A stretch of DNA of 64,000 nucleotides from Providencia manganoxydans (GTDB taxonomy: Bacteria; Pseudomonadota; Gammaproteobacteria; Enterobacterales; Enterobacteriaceae): contig NZ_CP067099.1 of the NCBI RefSeq assembly GCF_016618195.1, positions 2,542,001-2,606,000 of the forward strand. The letters run 5' to 3'. The translations under genes were made by a program, and so were the position numbers. The notes under the pieces were generated by a model, which made no database searches, was not told where the DNA came from, and saw only the letters and a list, made by a program, of their open reading frames with translations. Of this stretch, positions 45,294 through 55,433 are shown piece after piece (the stretch's first letter is position 1; each line of letters begins with the position of its first letter).

Positions 45294-46160
45294 CTAGCGC
45301 GCAATAGCCACATTTGCTTTGATATGTTTAAGATGAACGACAATCGTGAAAGTGACAATCACTAATAACGACCACGCTCCCCATTTACCTGCATGCACCA
45401 CTGACCATGCCCCAATCTGATTAGGGTACTGCCAGACCCCAAAAAATGTTCCAAAATTTTCAGCTAACCAAATAAAGAAACCAATTAACATAAATGCAAG
45501 TAATAATGGCATCTTACGTTCTTTATCTAACGGAGTATAAAAAACCATACTTCGTGCATATAAACCAAAAATAAACGCGGTAAGATACCAACGATAATCT
45601 TCAATATAATGATGACTAAAAAAGTTAATATAAATGGCTAGTGCAACAAGTGTCGCCATCCAATAGGGTGGATAATGTTGAATACGTACTTTAAAGAAAC
45701 GCCATGACTGAATAATATAACTCCCCACCGCTGCATACATAAAGCCAGTAAATAAAGGGACACCCCATAATTTAGTATAAGCTTCATCAGGATATTGCCA
45801 TGACGCGATCGTTGCTGATGTTTTGAATAGTTCCATAATAAAACCGACCATATGAAACACACAAATCGCCTTTAGCTCATCCCAAGTTTCTAGTTTTGAC
45901 CACACTAGTAGAGCTTGAAAAATAACAGCAAAAACTAACAAAACATCGTAACGCGGTACCCGTAAAATCCCTTTTGCAGGCACTAAAAAAAGTGCTAAGA
46001 AAAAGAAACCAGCAAATAAGCATGATCTGGCATTAATCAACCCAAAAAACCAAAACTCTAAAACAAAACGTTTTAACCCTGTAATGTTATGAGGTCTATG
46101 CGCCATTAACAGATCATCAAACCTACGAAGAACATTCAGCTTCTGGTACTCACTATCCAT
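45294..46160 (-). CDS. DUF817 family integral membrane protein
   Basis: A polytopic inner-membrane protein of 288 aa with about eight hydrophobic helices and the DUF817 hallmarks: ELFKTSATIASWQYPDEAYTKLWGVPLFTGFMYAAVGSYI (in two blocks) and WLAENFGTFFGVWQYPNQIGAWSVVHAGKWGAW. Function unknown. It is convergent with fabI and divergent from gstA, in a slot between fabI and gstA where E. coli has no counterpart. No ribosome site better than a weak GTA-rich stretch was seen, so the exact start is moderately sure. Confidence 0.88.
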   Translation of the reverse strand: MDSEYQKLNVLRRFDDLLMAHRPHNITGLKRFVLEFWFFGLINARSCLFAGFFFLALFLVPAKGILRVPRYDVLLVFAVIFQALLVWSKLETWDELKAICVFHMVGFIMELFKTSATIASWQYPDEAYTKLWGVPLFTGFMYAAVGSYIIQSWRFFKVRIQHYPPYWMATLVALAIYINFFSHHYIEDYRWYLTAFIFGLYARSMVFYTPLDKERKMPLLLAFMLIGFFIWLAENFGTFFGVWQYPNQIGAWSVVHAGKWGAWSLLVIVTFTIVVHLKHIKANVAIAR

Positions 46161-46420
46161 TCAGTTTACCTACACTTATTTTGAGCATTTATTTTTGATG
46201 TGGCGTTTTTGACTCAAATTTTAGCAGGTATGAAACTAAAAAAGATAAGAATCACTCTTAATAATTGATTCAAGAGGATAACCCCTCATGCCCTTACAAA
46301 CTGATAGTAACACTGACATCTTAATACAAATTTTTTTATTTAAGCATGATATACTGTGATTCACTGGATTTAAGCTTGCTAGTTATCATTGCCAACATAA
46401 CTATTTTTAGGGGTTTTATG

Positions 46421-47026
46421 ATGAAATTGTATTATTCTCCCGGTGTTTGCTCCCTTTCTCCTCACATCATTTTGCGTGAAACAGGTCTAGATTTCAGCAT
46501 TATACGTGTCAATTTAAAAGACAAAAAAACTGAAGATGGTGAAGATTTTTTAGCAATTAACCCTAAAGGCCAAGTCCCTGTGTTACTTTTGGACAATGGT
46601 GAGCTGCTAACAGAAGGCGCGGTGATTGTGCAATACCTAGCAGATCAAAAACAAGACAGGAATTTAATCGCACCCGCAGGCACGCTAAAACGCTATCATC
46701 AACTCGAAGCACTCAACTTTATCTCAACAGAACTTCACAAGAGCTTTGCACCTTTATTTACTCCGGGTACACCTGAAGACTATAAAGACATTGTTAGAGC
46801 GAATCTCGTTAAAAAATTCCAATATGTTGATGATGTATTGGCAAAAAGAGCTTTCTTTGCTGATGATAATTTCACCGTTGCTGATGCTTATCTATTTACA
46901 GTAACTAACTGGACTAAATTAGTTGGTGTTGATATTTCTCACCTTAAGCATTTAAGTGAATACTGCGGGAAAATAGCTAAACGACCTAAAGTACAAGAAG
47001 CATTGTCTGCGGAAGGCTTAATTTAA
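46421..47026 (+). CDS. gstA: Glutathione S-transferase GstA
   Basis: Beta-class cytosolic glutathione transferase of 201 aa. Thioredoxin-like N-terminal domain with catalytic Cys10 ([10 protein letters not shown]) and the GSH-binding [11 protein letters not shown] and [14 protein letters not shown] blocks; helical C-terminal domain ending SAEGLI as in E. coli GstA. The start MKLYYS at 46421 is chosen (an adjacent ATG at 46418 is equivalent; AGGGG lies ahead). The longer frame from 46346 lacks support. Order gstA-pdxY-tyrS-pdxH is as in E. coli. Confidence 0.94.
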   Translation: MKLYYSPGVCSLSPHIILRETGLDFSIIRVNLKDKKTEDGEDFLAINPKGQVPVLLLDNGELLTEGAVIVQYLADQKQDRNLIAPAGTLKRYHQLEALNFISTELHKSFAPLFTPGTPEDYKDIVRANLVKKFQYVDDVLAKRAFFADDNFTVADAYLFTVTNWTKLVGVDISHLKHLSEYCGKIAKRPKVQEALSAEGLI

Positions 47027-47031
47027 TAGAG

Positions 47032-47062
47032 CCGTAGCGCTCCGTTTTTGTGAGCGCTACGG
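47032..47062. terminator. Bidirectional terminator between gstA and pdxY
   Basis: CCGTAGCGCTC / GAGCGCTACGG, perfect 11-bp arms with a T-rich loop; followed by GTTTTAC on the plus strand. Confidence 0.8.
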
Positions 47063-47081
47063 GTTTTACTGGAACCCCTAT

Positions 47082-47945
47082 TTAGTCAATTTCAGTTGCG
47101 CAAAATTTGTGTTCTGGCTTCACCATCTTGTCTTGAGCGGCCACCAACTGAAGTTCATACTCTCCCATTTTCTTAGTTTGTATCATCACTTCATACACAG
47201 CAGCAGCAACATGCTCTAATGCTTTAGGTAAACTTTCACCTTTTAGTAGATTAACCAACATCAATCCACTAGTTAAATCCCCAACACCAACTGGCTGTTT
47301 TTCACCAAAATCCACCAGTGGACGGCTCACATGCCAACTATGTTCTTCAGTCACTAAGATCATTTCAAAGCGGTCAGCTCTGTAACCCGCTCGGCTCAAA
47401 TGCTTCACTAAAACAATCTTAGGGCCTTGACGACATAGCTGACGAGCAGCCTGTACTGCTTGCTCAACAGTTGTAATTGTTTCTCCTGATAAGGTTTCTA
47501 ACTCAAGCAAATTAGGCGCAATAACATCACTTGCTTGTAACGCTTGTTGGCAAAGAAACTCCGCGACACCTGGAGCAACAATACAGCCTTTTTCTGGATG
47601 TCCCATAACAGGATCACAAAAATAGAGTGCTTGTGGATTAACTAACTTAATTTGCTTCACGATAGACAGAATATCGTTACCTTGTTCAGCAGAACCGATA
47701 TAACCACTTAACACTGCATCACAAATTTCTAGCTTATGGATCTTCGCTAACCCTTGCACAATATCCGTTAAATGTTGCGCAGGAAATACAGTACCAGTCC
47801 ATTGAGGGTACTGAGTATGATTGGAGAATTGAACAGTATTTAGCGGCCAGACATCGACCCCCATTCGGCACATAGGAAATGCAGCAGCACTGTTTCCTGC
47901 ATGACCGAAAACAACATGGGATTGAATTGAAAGAACACTTTTCAT
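47082..47945 (-). CDS. pdxY: Pyridoxal kinase PdxY
   Basis: Ribokinase-superfamily enzyme of 287 aa that phosphorylates pyridoxal in B6 salvage. The N-terminal block is [43 protein letters not shown] (read as adjacent segments), [18 protein letters not shown] lies mid-protein, and the anion-hole/catalytic Asp region is [13 protein letters not shown] near 223. It lies downstream of tyrS on the same strand, as in E. coli, with a hairpin between them. Confidence 0.96.
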   Translation of the reverse strand: MKSVLSIQSHVVFGHAGNSAAAFPMCRMGVDVWPLNTVQFSNHTQYPQWTGTVFPAQHLTDIVQGLAKIHKLEICDAVLSGYIGSAEQGNDILSIVKQIKLVNPQALYFCDPVMGHPEKGCIVAPGVAEFLCQQALQASDVIAPNLLELETLSGETITTVEQAVQAARQLCRQGPKIVLVKHLSRAGYRADRFEMILVTEEHSWHVSRPLVDFGEKQPVGVGDLTSGLMLVNLLKGESLPKALEHVAAAVYEVMIQTKKMGEYELQLVAAQDKMVKPEHKFCATEID

Positions 47946-48122
47946 GGAAAACCCAAAAGAATTGTAAGTCGAATGAAGAGAAATCAGTGATTAGCCATAG
48001 TGGAATAGACGTTCACCATTCTTTGTATTGCGGTAAGCAAATAGAGCATCCCAGCAACAAGCAAAAAATCTACTCAGAATGTGAGGGCTCTTAGTGATGC
48101 TACCATAAAAAGTATGATGACT

Positions 48123-48153
48123 AGAAATAGCCCGAAGTTTTCTTCGAGCTATT
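48123..48153 (-). terminator. Hairpin between tyrS and pdxY
   Basis: AATAGC-CCGAAG / CTTCG-AGCTATT around a TTTT loop, one mismatch, just after the tyrS stop. Probably partial termination, allowing some pdxY read-through. Confidence 0.5.
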
Positions 48154-48173
48154 CTCACCATGGTTAGTCAGAG

Positions 48174-49448
48174 CTATTTCCAGTTGATCAAGCAGTCGTT
48201 TTTCTTACCACGACGGATCAGGGTGAAACGCCCAAACAAGCGATCTGTATCTGTAAATACATACATTGGGTCAGTTTGTTTTTGACCATTCACAGCAACA
48301 GCATTTGAGCTAATTGCCGTTCTAGCTTGACCACGAGAAGGCGTTAACTCAGAATCAACCAGTGCTTGTTGTAAATCAGCACCCGAATCCAGAGTAATAC
48401 ATGGCATGCCATCTTGTGCGAGCTGTTCAAAATCAGCTTCCGTTAAATCAGAAACCGCACCAGAGAATAAACTCTCAGTAATACGACGAGCCGCCGCTAA
48501 GCCTTCATCACCATGAACTAATCGAGTCACATTTTCAGCGAGAACATATTGTGCGCGAGGCGCTTTACCGCTGTTTTTATCTTCTTCTTCAAGTGCATTA
48601 ATCTCACTGAGTTCCATAAAGGTGAAGAATTTCAAGAAACGATAGACATCAGCGTCTGCGGTATTAATCCAGAACTGGTAGAATTTGTATGGGCTGGTTT
48701 TCTTAGGATCAAGCCACACAGCACCACCTTCTGTCTTACCAAACTTAGTGCCATCTGCTTTCGTAATCAGCGGTACTGTCATCCCAAAGACTTGGTTTTG
48801 GTGTAAACGACGAGTCAGATCAATACCTGATGTGATATTGCCCCATTGGTCTGAACCACCAATTTGTAACTCCACACCATGTTCTTTATTCAGGTTTGCA
48901 AAGTCATAACCTTGCAGTAAGTTATAAGCAAACTCAGTAAACGAGATACCAACATCATCACGGTTTAGACGCTGTTTAACGGCTTCTTTATTAATCATTT
49001 GGTTAACAGAAAAATGTTTACCAATATCACGTAAGAAAGTCAGCACATCCATTTTACCAAACCAATCGTAGTTATTGGCTAATGTTGCGCTGTTATCGCC
49101 ACAATCAAAACTCAGAAAAGGAGAGACTTGGTTACGGATTTTTGCTACCCATTCTTGGACGGTCTCTGCGGTATTTAATTTACGCTCAGAGGCTTTAAAA
49201 CTTGGATCACCAATCAGACCCGTTGCGCCACCGACCAACGCCACAGGCCTGTGCCCGGCTAGTTGGAATCGTTTTAAACACAGCAAGGGAACCAGATGCC
49301 CCAAATGCAAGCTGTCAGCGGTAGGATCGAAGCCACAATAGAGAGAGATAGGGCCTTGCGCCAGTCTCTCTGCTAACGCATCCTCATCCGTTACCTGGGC
49401 AACGAGGCCCCGCTCTTGCAATTGTTTAATCAGGTTATTGCTAGACAT
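48174..49448 (-). CDS. tyrS: Tyrosyl-tRNA synthetase TyrS
   Basis: Class I aminoacyl-tRNA synthetase of 424 aa. HIGH-type motif HLGHLVPLL follows [15 protein letters not shown] near residues 36-50, KMSKS-type KFGKTEGG lies near 234, and the C-terminal S4 RNA-binding domain starts around 355. The start at 49448 gives the E. coli-like N-terminus ([10 protein letters not shown]); an ATG 12 bp upstream lies over the ribosome site TGGAG. Followed by pdxY. Confidence 0.98.
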   Translation of the reverse strand: MSSNNLIKQLQERGLVAQVTDEDALAERLAQGPISLYCGFDPTADSLHLGHLVPLLCLKRFQLAGHRPVALVGGATGLIGDPSFKASERKLNTAETVQEWVAKIRNQVSPFLSFDCGDNSATLANNYDWFGKMDVLTFLRDIGKHFSVNQMINKEAVKQRLNRDDVGISFTEFAYNLLQGYDFANLNKEHGVELQIGGSDQWGNITSGIDLTRRLHQNQVFGMTVPLITKADGTKFGKTEGGAVWLDPKKTSPYKFYQFWINTADADVYRFLKFFTFMELSEINALEEEDKNSGKAPRAQYVLAENVTRLVHGDEGLAAARRITESLFSGAVSDLTEADFEQLAQDGMPCITLDSGADLQQALVDSELTPSRGQARTAISSNAVAVNGQKQTDPMYVFTDTDRLFGRFTLIRRGKKNDCLINWK

Positions 49449-49479
49449 CAATGACTCCATCAGTTGTATTTTGTCTATC

Positions 49480-49574
49480 TATACTTTAAATCATCCAAAG
49501 CACAGCTAAGCAACAAGTGAAATAGCTACTCTTTCTTAACGAAACACGCTGCGACTTGAAGTATGACGAGTATA
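49480..49574 (+). repeat. ERIC-like repeat, copy F (shortened)
   Basis: 95 bp from TATACTTTAAATCATCCAAAG to CTTGAAGTATGACGAGTATA between pdxH and tyrS; right end perfect, middle deleted. Confidence 0.65.
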
Positions 49575-49701
49575 TTTTTATTAAAAGTGCCACAAGACCG
49601 CCACCTAGCGGTTGTTCTCGTGAACATAGCTTGTCAGTTTTCGTAAACGAAGCTATAGCATAAAGCGCCTAGCTTTTAAGTGCCAGTTAAAAAACGTTTT
49701 A

Positions 49702-50355
49702 TTATGGTGCTAATCTATCAATTTTCCAACCATCCTCTTCTCGTTGGTAAATAAAGCGATCGTGTAAACGATTTGCACCACCTTGCCAAAACTCAACACT
49801 ATTAAATACCACGCGAAAACCGCCCCAAAAACTCGGTAATGGCACTTCGCCATTTTGAAATTTTTGTTTTAGCTCTAAAAACTTGCCTTCAAGAATACTG
49901 CGAGCTGAAATGCGTGATGATTGTTGTGATGCCCATGCAGCAATCTGACTATCTTTAGGGCGACTATGGAAGTACTTTACTACCTCAATCGGATTTAAAC
50001 GTTCTGCAACCCCTAAAAAATTAACTTGTCGCTCAAGGGGATACCATGGAAAGTGTAAGCTTATCTTATTGTTTTTTCCTAACTGCTGCGCTTTACGACT
50101 TCCCATATTGGTGTAAAACACCAAGCCTTTTTCATCAAAATGCTTTAATAAAACAATACGTTGATAAGGTTGGCCTGTTTCATCAACCGTAGCAACACAC
50201 ATCGCTGTTGGGTCACTAAGGTTAGCTTCACAAGCTTGCTTCAACCACCGTTCAAATAAGTCGAGAGGATCCGCAGTTAGATCTGCTCTACGCAGTCCCC
50301 CTCTTGTGTATTCACGGCGTAACGCAGCCAACTCTTGATTTTGTACCTCGTTCAT
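49702..50355 (-). CDS. pdxH: Pyridoxamine 5'-phosphate oxidase PdxH
   Basis: FMN-dependent oxidase (217 aa) making pyridoxal 5'-phosphate from PNP or PMP. Family blocks: [36 protein letters not shown] (two blocks), [17 protein letters not shown], and the C-terminal [29 protein letters not shown]. It is 24 bp downstream of anmK on the same strand, so they are likely co-transcribed. Confidence 0.97.
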   Translation of the reverse strand: MNEVQNQELAALRREYTRGGLRRADLTADPLDLFERWLKQACEANLSDPTAMCVATVDETGQPYQRIVLLKHFDEKGLVFYTNMGSRKAQQLGKNNKISLHFPWYPLERQVNFLGVAERLNPIEVVKYFHSRPKDSQIAAWASQQSSRISARSILEGKFLELKQKFQNGEVPLPSFWGGFRVVFNSVEFWQGGANRLHDRFIYQREEDGWKIDRLAP

Positions 50356-50379
50356 CGTATTTCTATTTCCTTAACGCCA

Positions 50380-51504
50380 TCATTTTTCATCAGTATTTGT
50401 AGGATAAATAGCACCAAGAACGGTTTCACGCTCAGCCCCCGTTACTGAAGCCAGATTACCCGATAAATTCGCGATAGTTCTTGCAGCAAGCCAAGCAAAA
50501 GCTAAGGCTTCCATATCATCACCACTTAATCCATATTTGTCACTCGTGCCAACCTCTGTTCCTGGCAACAATGCAGCAAGCCGATGCATAAGAAATGTAT
50601 TTTTTGCACCGCCACCACACACAATCAGACGCTCACAACCACCACAAAGCAAAATTTGTTCAGTAATAGAAACAGCGGTCAACTCACATAAAGTTGCTTG
50701 TACATCATCAGGAGACATATCGTCAAAACCAGCTAACTGTTGGTCTAACCATTGCATATTGAAATATTCGCGCCCCGTACTTTTAGGTGCAGAACGCCTA
50801 AAATAAGGGTCACGTAACATATTTTTGAGCAATGCCTGATTAACCACACCAGAACTGGCCCAATGACCATTTTCATCATACGGTAGTTGTTTATGCCGCC
50901 ATATCCAAGTATCCATCAACATGTTTCCTGGGCCGGTGTCATAACCTTTAACATAAGCTCCAGGGAAGAGTGCTGTAATATTGGATATGCCACCAATATT
51001 GAGTATGACTCGTTTTTCAGTTGGATGTCCTAATACAGCTAAATGAAATGCAGGTACCAACGGAGCACCTTGTCCACCATACGCCATATCTCGCCGCCTA
51101 AAATCGCCAACAGTGGTGATACCTGTTAATGCCGCTACCCGATTATTATCGCCAAGTTGCATGGTAAAAGGTGCTTCTCCGTCGGGTTCATGCCAAACCG
51201 TTTGTCCGTGACAGCCAATTGCAATGATATCTTTTGCTGCAACCCCTGTTTCTTTTAATAACTGTTCCACAGCCTGAGCATAGAGAGAGCCAAGTTCACG
51301 GTCTATTTTACCAACTTCAGACAGCGTTGTTTCTTGGCCTTGGCAAATATTAAGCACTCTTTTTTTTAGTTCCACAGGAAAGCCAATGCTTACGCTTGCT
51401 TGTTCAGCAACAAATTTATCACTAATCGCTGCCAGAACGACATCAACCCCATCTAAACTGGTTCCAGACATAATCCCTATATAACGGCCGGACTTTATCA
51501 TCAT
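50380..51504 (-). CDS. anmK: Anhydro-N-acetylmuramic acid kinase AnmK
   Basis: Recycles peptidoglycan anhydro-MurNAc by simultaneous hydrolysis and phosphorylation to MurNAc-6-P. The 374-aa product has the ATP-binding [13 protein letters not shown] near the N-terminus, [23 protein letters not shown], the catalytic-region [23 protein letters not shown], and NIGGISNIT. The start at 51504 (ATG-ATG, AAAGGA ahead) is preferred over 51525. Divergent from slyB; followed by pdxH. Confidence 0.95.
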   Translation of the reverse strand: MMIKSGRYIGIMSGTSLDGVDVVLAAISDKFVAEQASVSIGFPVELKKRVLNICQGQETTLSEVGKIDRELGSLYAQAVEQLLKETGVAAKDIIAIGCHGQTVWHEPDGEAPFTMQLGDNNRVAALTGITTVGDFRRRDMAYGGQGAPLVPAFHLAVLGHPTEKRVILNIGGISNITALFPGAYVKGYDTGPGNMLMDTWIWRHKQLPYDENGHWASSGVVNQALLKNMLRDPYFRRSAPKSTGREYFNMQWLDQQLAGFDDMSPDDVQATLCELTAVSITEQILLCGGCERLIVCGGGAKNTFLMHRLAALLPGTEVGTSDKYGLSGDDMEALAFAWLAARTIANLSGNLASVTGAERETVLGAIYPTNTDEK

Positions 51505-51900
51505 CACTGTTCCTTTAGGTTTCACATACTCTATTGGTTGCTTAACTACATACCATTTTCATTCAGCGCTAAACGATTCTTAGACTTCAAAAGATTGTGC
51601 TTTGGCTGATACTTTTGTCAACCGAACATTAAAATTTCTCGTGCTGGCTCGCAGAAAAAAATCTTTAAGCAAAATAAGAAAGCCTAAAGTACAAAATACA
51701 GACAATACAATTTACTTTTACGCACTAATACCCATCTCGTTAATTATAATTTATAGTATAATTATCAGACCAAGGTATTTCTCGATGAGATAGTGAAGAA
51801 ACATCGGTATTAAGAGAATACTTTTTGTGCGATGAACATCGAATGATGATTATATCGTGAATTTATTTAAGAGAAGTATTTAACAAAGTGTGCCTTACAT

Positions 51901-51916
51901 TAGGAAATATTTCCTA
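51901..51916. promoter_or_regulatory. 16-bp perfect palindrome upstream of slyB
   Basis: TAGGAAATATTTCCTA, 20 bp left of the PhoP box. Possible second operator or architectural site; regulator unknown. Confidence 0.45.
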
Positions 51917-51936
51917 CTTTGAGATATTTTACCTAG

Positions 51937-51953
51937 TGTTTATGCCCCGTTTA
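51937..51953 (+). promoter_or_regulatory. PhoP box of slyB
   Basis: TGTTTATGCCCCGTTTA, two GTTTA repeats in TGTTTA-N5-CGTTTA (11 of 12 to the PhoP consensus). It is followed 11 bp downstream by a weak -10 (TAGCCT). slyB is a known PhoP target in E. coli and Salmonella. Confidence 0.85.
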
Positions 51954-52080
51954 AATCAGAATCAGTAGCCTGATAACCGTTTAAAACTTGGCATAACTTA
52001 AAGACATACCTAATATGGTAGTTAAAAGCGCTATTCATGCTACGTTATTGCCACAGACAGCCAGTCTCATAGGAGTAATT

Positions 52081-52548
52081 ATGCTTAAGAAAGTTTTCGT
52101 TGGTGTTGTTGCAGTCGTTGTGTTATCTGGCTGTGTCAATACTAGTACACTTTCTGGTGATACTATTTCAGCCAAAGATGCAAAACAAGTACAAACCGTC
52201 ACTTACGGAACAATACTCAATGCTCGCCCTGTTACTATCCAAGCCGGTGAAGACGAAAACGTCATCGGTGCAATTGGCGGTGCAGTTTTAGGTGGCTTAT
52301 TAGGTAATACTGTAGGTGGTGGTACTGGTAAAACACTTGCAACAGCAGCGGGAGCAATTGCTGGTGGTTTAGCAGGCCAGCAAGCACAAGGTGCTCTGAA
52401 TAAAAGCCAAGGTGTACAGTTAGAAATCCGCCTTGATAGCGGCAAGAATATTGTCGTGGTTCAGAAACAAGACCCTAGCGCTTTCCGTACTGGACAACGT
52501 GTTATGATTGCTAATAGTGGTGGTACTGTTACTGTTTCGCCTCGCTAA
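52081..52548 (+). CDS. slyB: SlyB outer-membrane lipoprotein
   Basis: Glycine-zipper lipoprotein of 155 aa. The signal with lipobox VLSGC (Cys17) is followed by a Gly/Ala-rich glycine-zipper stretch (VIGAIGGAVLGGLLGNTVGGGTGKTLATAAGAIAGGLAGQQAQG, as consecutive blocks) and a beta-rich C-terminus (FRTGQRVMI). It helps keep outer-membrane proteins stable under PhoPQ-type stress. The start at 52081 is fixed by the signal peptide and AGGAG. Followed by a strong terminator. Confidence 0.96.
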   Translation: MLKKVFVGVVAVVVLSGCVNTSTLSGDTISAKDAKQVQTVTYGTILNARPVTIQAGEDENVIGAIGGAVLGGLLGNTVGGGTGKTLATAAGAIAGGLAGQQAQGALNKSQGVQLEIRLDSGKNIVVVQKQDPSAFRTGQRVMIANSGGTVTVSPR

Positions 52549-52562
52549 TATTAGTATTAGAA

Positions 52563-52592
52563 TATGTTCACCGGGTACTCTCGGTGAACATA
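52563..52592 (+). terminator. Terminator hairpin of slyB
   Basis: TATGTTCACCG / CGGTGAACATA, perfect 11-bp arms with an 8-nt loop, 15 bp past the stop; no long T-run. Confidence 0.7.
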
Positions 52593-52635
52593 CATGTTTA
52601 GTTTGGGTTATGTGAAGCTCTTTTTTAAATACTGC

Positions 52636-52761
52636 TATACTCGTCCTATTTCAGATTGCAGCGTTGTGGACGCGATTCACTCGTGCCAGTCACATAGTTT
52701 ATATGTTCCTCACCGTTCGTTTACTTATCCCCCTTCTGCTCCTCAATTTATTTCGAGTATA
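52636..52761 (-). repeat. ERIC-like repeat, copy G (inverted)
   Basis: 126 bp in the opposite orientation to the other copies: TATACTCGTCCTATTTCAGA at the left and CGAGTATA at the right end. The only inverted copy in the window. Confidence 0.65.
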
Positions 52762-53197
52762 TATATCAAACCATCGCTTTGTTGACTCATTCGCTCACAT
52801 TATTCATATATCTATATGATCATTGTGTTAGGCTCAATCAGTCTCCTAGCCAATAGTGATATAATTAGAATATAGAGCTTCATATACAATTGTTAATTGA
52901 ATTTTAGTTATTCATACTTATTCATACTTGCTGTGTTTACTTATCCCTCAAAAAACGGTTAATCTGAAATATCGTATTTTCATTAAATTTCATGATGTTT
53001 TGGCTTTAATAGCCATTTATATTCAATAAAACAGTTAAACCATTAACGATTTATCATTAAATAATAAACCATATTAATAATTAATTATAAAATCAATTTA
53101 CTTTATAAACATCAAAAAATAGATATCATCAGAAAAAGTAAATAATCTTTCAAAATAATTTAAATTTGAATAATATATAGGTCATAATATTTCTAGA
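52762..53197. other. Intergenic region, about 436 bp
   Basis: Very AT-rich DNA between ERIC-like copy G and slyA (minus strand). No ORF or hairpin with a T-run recognised. Confidence 0.4.
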
Positions 53198-53632
53198 TTA
53201 TAGATCTCCTTGTAAGCGAGAAATGTTTTTCTCTAACTTTAAAAGTAGTAATGATAACTGCCCTAGCTCATCAGCAGTGATATTACCTAAGATTTCTTTA
53301 CGCGTATTGTCAATAACTTCATCAACCGTTTTAATAAATGGCTCAGATTCATCAGTGAGCTTTATTCTCTTAGCACGTCGATCATTAACACAAGTATGAC
53401 GAGAAATTAATTTCTTTTCCTCTAACTGATCAAGCGTTCGTACTAGTGAGGGCTGTTCAATGCCAATCGCTTTTGCCAGTTGGATCTGCGACTGTTCTGG
53501 CGGTAATTGACTAATATTATGTAAAGTAATCCAATGTGTTTGTGTTAATTTAAGCGGTTTTAAGCGATGATCAATCAATGATCTCCACATGCGAACAACA
53601 CGCGATAAATCAGTTCCTATTTGTGACTCCAA
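53198..53632 (-). CDS. slyA: SlyA MarR-family regulator (TTG start)
   Basis: Winged-helix dimer of 144 aa that counteracts H-NS at virulence and envelope genes. The core [52 protein letters not shown] (read as blocks) is nearly identical to E. coli SlyA, with wing [12 protein letters not shown]. The start is assigned to TTG 53632 (LESQIG aligns with KLESPLG of E. coli), because AAGGAGG lies 5 nt ahead. The ATG 36 bp upstream would put the perfect ribosome site inside the coding frame. Separated from slyB by an unusually large gap. Confidence 0.94.
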   Translation of the reverse strand: MESQIGTDLSRVVRMWRSLIDHRLKPLKLTQTHWITLHNISQLPPEQSQIQLAKAIGIEQPSLVRTLDQLEEKKLISRHTCVNDRRAKRIKLTDESEPFIKTVDEVIDNTRKEILGNITADELGQLSLLLLKLEKNISRLQGDL

Positions 53633-54307
53633 TGTTCCCTCCTTATACAATACTATTTGGTTTAACAAATATACAAGTTATAAATTATATTTTAAATTAT
53701 ATATTAACTCCTTCTTGCCATGACAACCAATTATTATGAAAAACCATGATAAATACCTATTTATAGTCAATGTCAATCATTTGATTCGTGATATCAATCA
53801 ACTAGCAGAATTCACTCGTTTTATATATTAAAATCCATTTTATTTACTCACATAAACTATCAATTATCTTGTTAATAAGAATAGCCTTACTCCTGTTTCA
53901 AATCTATCTATTTTAACCCTTATAGTAATTACAATTAACAATAAAAATAACAATTCTCAATTAACCCTTTAAAAACAATAAAATATAGTTAATCTTAAAA
54001 TCATGTTATTTGGGGTTATATTACTTCTATTTAATCATTATTTTGAATAAATAAAAATTAATTGAAGAGTGTAAATGCAAATTAATAACAATGAATTAAT
54101 TAACAATTAAATCATACTAAAAAAATACTAAACATTGCTGAATGATAAGAGAGCAGCATGCTAAGTTCATTAAAAAACAATATAATGAGTAGCCGATAAA
54201 TATAATCATCATATTTCAACGTAAAATACTTCAACTTGAAGTATTTTGAATATAAAAATTATACTTGATAGATATTCAATCAATGGAAGGCTAGGTAGGC
54301 GAACCGG
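53633..54307. other. Intergenic region, 675 bp, with an ERIC-like fragment
   Basis: Replaces the E. coli ydhIJK-sodC-ydhF genes between slyA and ydhL. Extremely AT-rich, with no ORF supported by a ribosome site; only the ERIC-like fragment at 54186-54253. Confidence 0.5.
54186..54253 (+). repeat. ERIC-like repeat, copy H (right-end fragment)
   Basis: About 68 bp retaining AAAATACTTCAACTTGAAGT and the terminal TGAATATA. Left part lost. Confidence 0.45.
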
Positions 54308-54547
54308 TCAAAACAGCTCTTGTTGTGCTGTAGGTGGATCCTCTTGTGTTTTTTTTATCGCAAGCGAACGCATATAACGCTGGCGACATAAACGTAAAAT
54401 ATTACGCTTCTGGGGATCTGTAAATTTTAACCAACCAAAACGCTCTTCACGAGAGCGATAGCAACCTCGACAATAGCCTTGTTCGTTAGTTTGACAAATT
54501 CCGCGACAAGGGCTCTGGATTTCAAAAAACTCAAGTTGCTCCGCCAT
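54308..54547 (-). CDS. ydhL: YdhL, DUF1289 Cys-rich small protein
   Basis: A 79-aa protein with the DUF1289 pattern SPCRGICQTNEQGYCRGCYRSREE (Cys-x3-Cys...Cys-x2-Cys, residues 13-31), probably metal- or Fe-S-binding, followed by a helical Arg-rich tail (RNILRLCRQRYM). Function unknown. Same relative position (between slyA and gloA) as E. coli ydhL. nemR and nemA of E. coli are missing here. Confidence 0.9.
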   Translation of the reverse strand: MAEQLEFFEIQSPCRGICQTNEQGYCRGCYRSREERFGWLKFTDPQKRNILRLCRQRYMRSLAIKKTQEDPPTAQQELF

Positions 54548-54624
54548 GTAAATACCACCTAACGATAAACATTAAATAATGATATACTCCATAAATACGA
54601 TTATATCTATCATTTACTAATAAA

Positions 54625-54727
54625 AATTAAATAATTCGAAGTACAGTTAGATGACACCAATGTGTACAAGTGACGCAATATGAGCTTGTTCGACAATAAT
54701 ACTGCAACTTGAATTACCTCAAGTATA
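54625..54727 (+). repeat. ERIC-like repeat, copy I
   Basis: About 103 bp, AAATAATTCGAAGTACAG to CTGCAACTTGAATTACCTCA, between ydhL and gloA. Confidence 0.6.
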
Positions 54728-54819
54728 AACCCATTTCGTTGTGCTCAAGAGCACAGATACGTTATATTAATCGTTAAAACGATTCAGTTTCACTCAGTTA
54801 CTTTTTAGGGAGTCTTAAT

Positions 54820-55227
54820 ATGCGCTTATTACATACCATGTTACGTGTGACAGACATGCAGCGTTCGATTGATTTTTATACCAAAGTATTAGGTATGCGA
54901 TTACTGCGTACGAGCGAGAATCCTGAATATAAATATTCATTAGCATTCGTTGGTTACAGTGATGAAAGTGAAGGTGCTGTCATTGAGCTCACCTATAATT
55001 GGGGAGTTGATAGCTACGAATTAGGTACGGCTTATGGCCACATTGCCCTTGGCGTCGATAATGTCGCTCAAACCTGTGAAGATATCCGTCATGCAGGAGG
55101 TAATGTCACACGTGAAGCAGGCCCGGTAAAAGGTGGTAATACCATTATTGCTTTTGTTGAAGATCCTGATGGCTATAAAATTGAATTAATTGAAAATAAA
55201 AGTGCTAGCAAAGGTCTTGGCAACTAA
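54820..55227 (+). CDS. gloA: Lactoylglutathione lyase GloA (glyoxalase I)
   Basis: Ni-dependent glyoxalase I of 135 aa that turns the methylglyoxal-glutathione hemithioacetal into S-lactoylglutathione. All four metal ligands are present at the E. coli numbers: His5, Glu56, His74 and Glu122. AGGGAG precedes the ATG by 8 nt. The gene is bracketed by ERIC-like copies I and J. Confidence 0.98.
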   Translation: MRLLHTMLRVTDMQRSIDFYTKVLGMRLLRTSENPEYKYSLAFVGYSDESEGAVIELTYNWGVDSYELGTAYGHIALGVDNVAQTCEDIRHAGGNVTREAGPVKGGNTIIAFVEDPDGYKIELIENKSASKGLGN

Positions 55228-55274
55228 TTAATTCGAGTTATTTAAGTTAAGCAGTAAATATTACTGCTTAGCTT

Positions 55275-55371
55275 AATACTATTAATAATTCGAGGTGCAG
55301 CAAGACAGCCAGTAACAGTAGTCACTGAACCTTAATGAAAAAGTGCTTCAATTTGAACTATGACGGGTATA
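55275..55371 (+). repeat. ERIC-like repeat, copy J (shortened)
   Basis: About 97 bp from TAATACTATTAATAATTCGAG to TTTGAACTATGACGGGTATA, between gloA and rnt. Confidence 0.65.
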
Positions 55372-55433
55372 TGCAAAATTTTACTGGGTTTGGCATAATA
55401 ACCAACAACTAGAAACTCTAATATGAATGTCTA

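Larger units (their letters stand above)
51505..52080. other. Divergent anmK-slyB promoter region
   Basis: 576 bp containing a 16-bp perfect palindrome (51901-51916), the PhoP box (51937-51953) and the anmK promoter. A 63-codon frame at 51602-51793 has no ribosome site and reads like promoter DNA. Confidence 0.5.

Noticed and set aside
51602..51793. 63-codon plus-strand frame between anmK and slyB
   Set aside because: No ribosome site; AT-rich promoter DNA; a hydrophobic patch alone is not enough.
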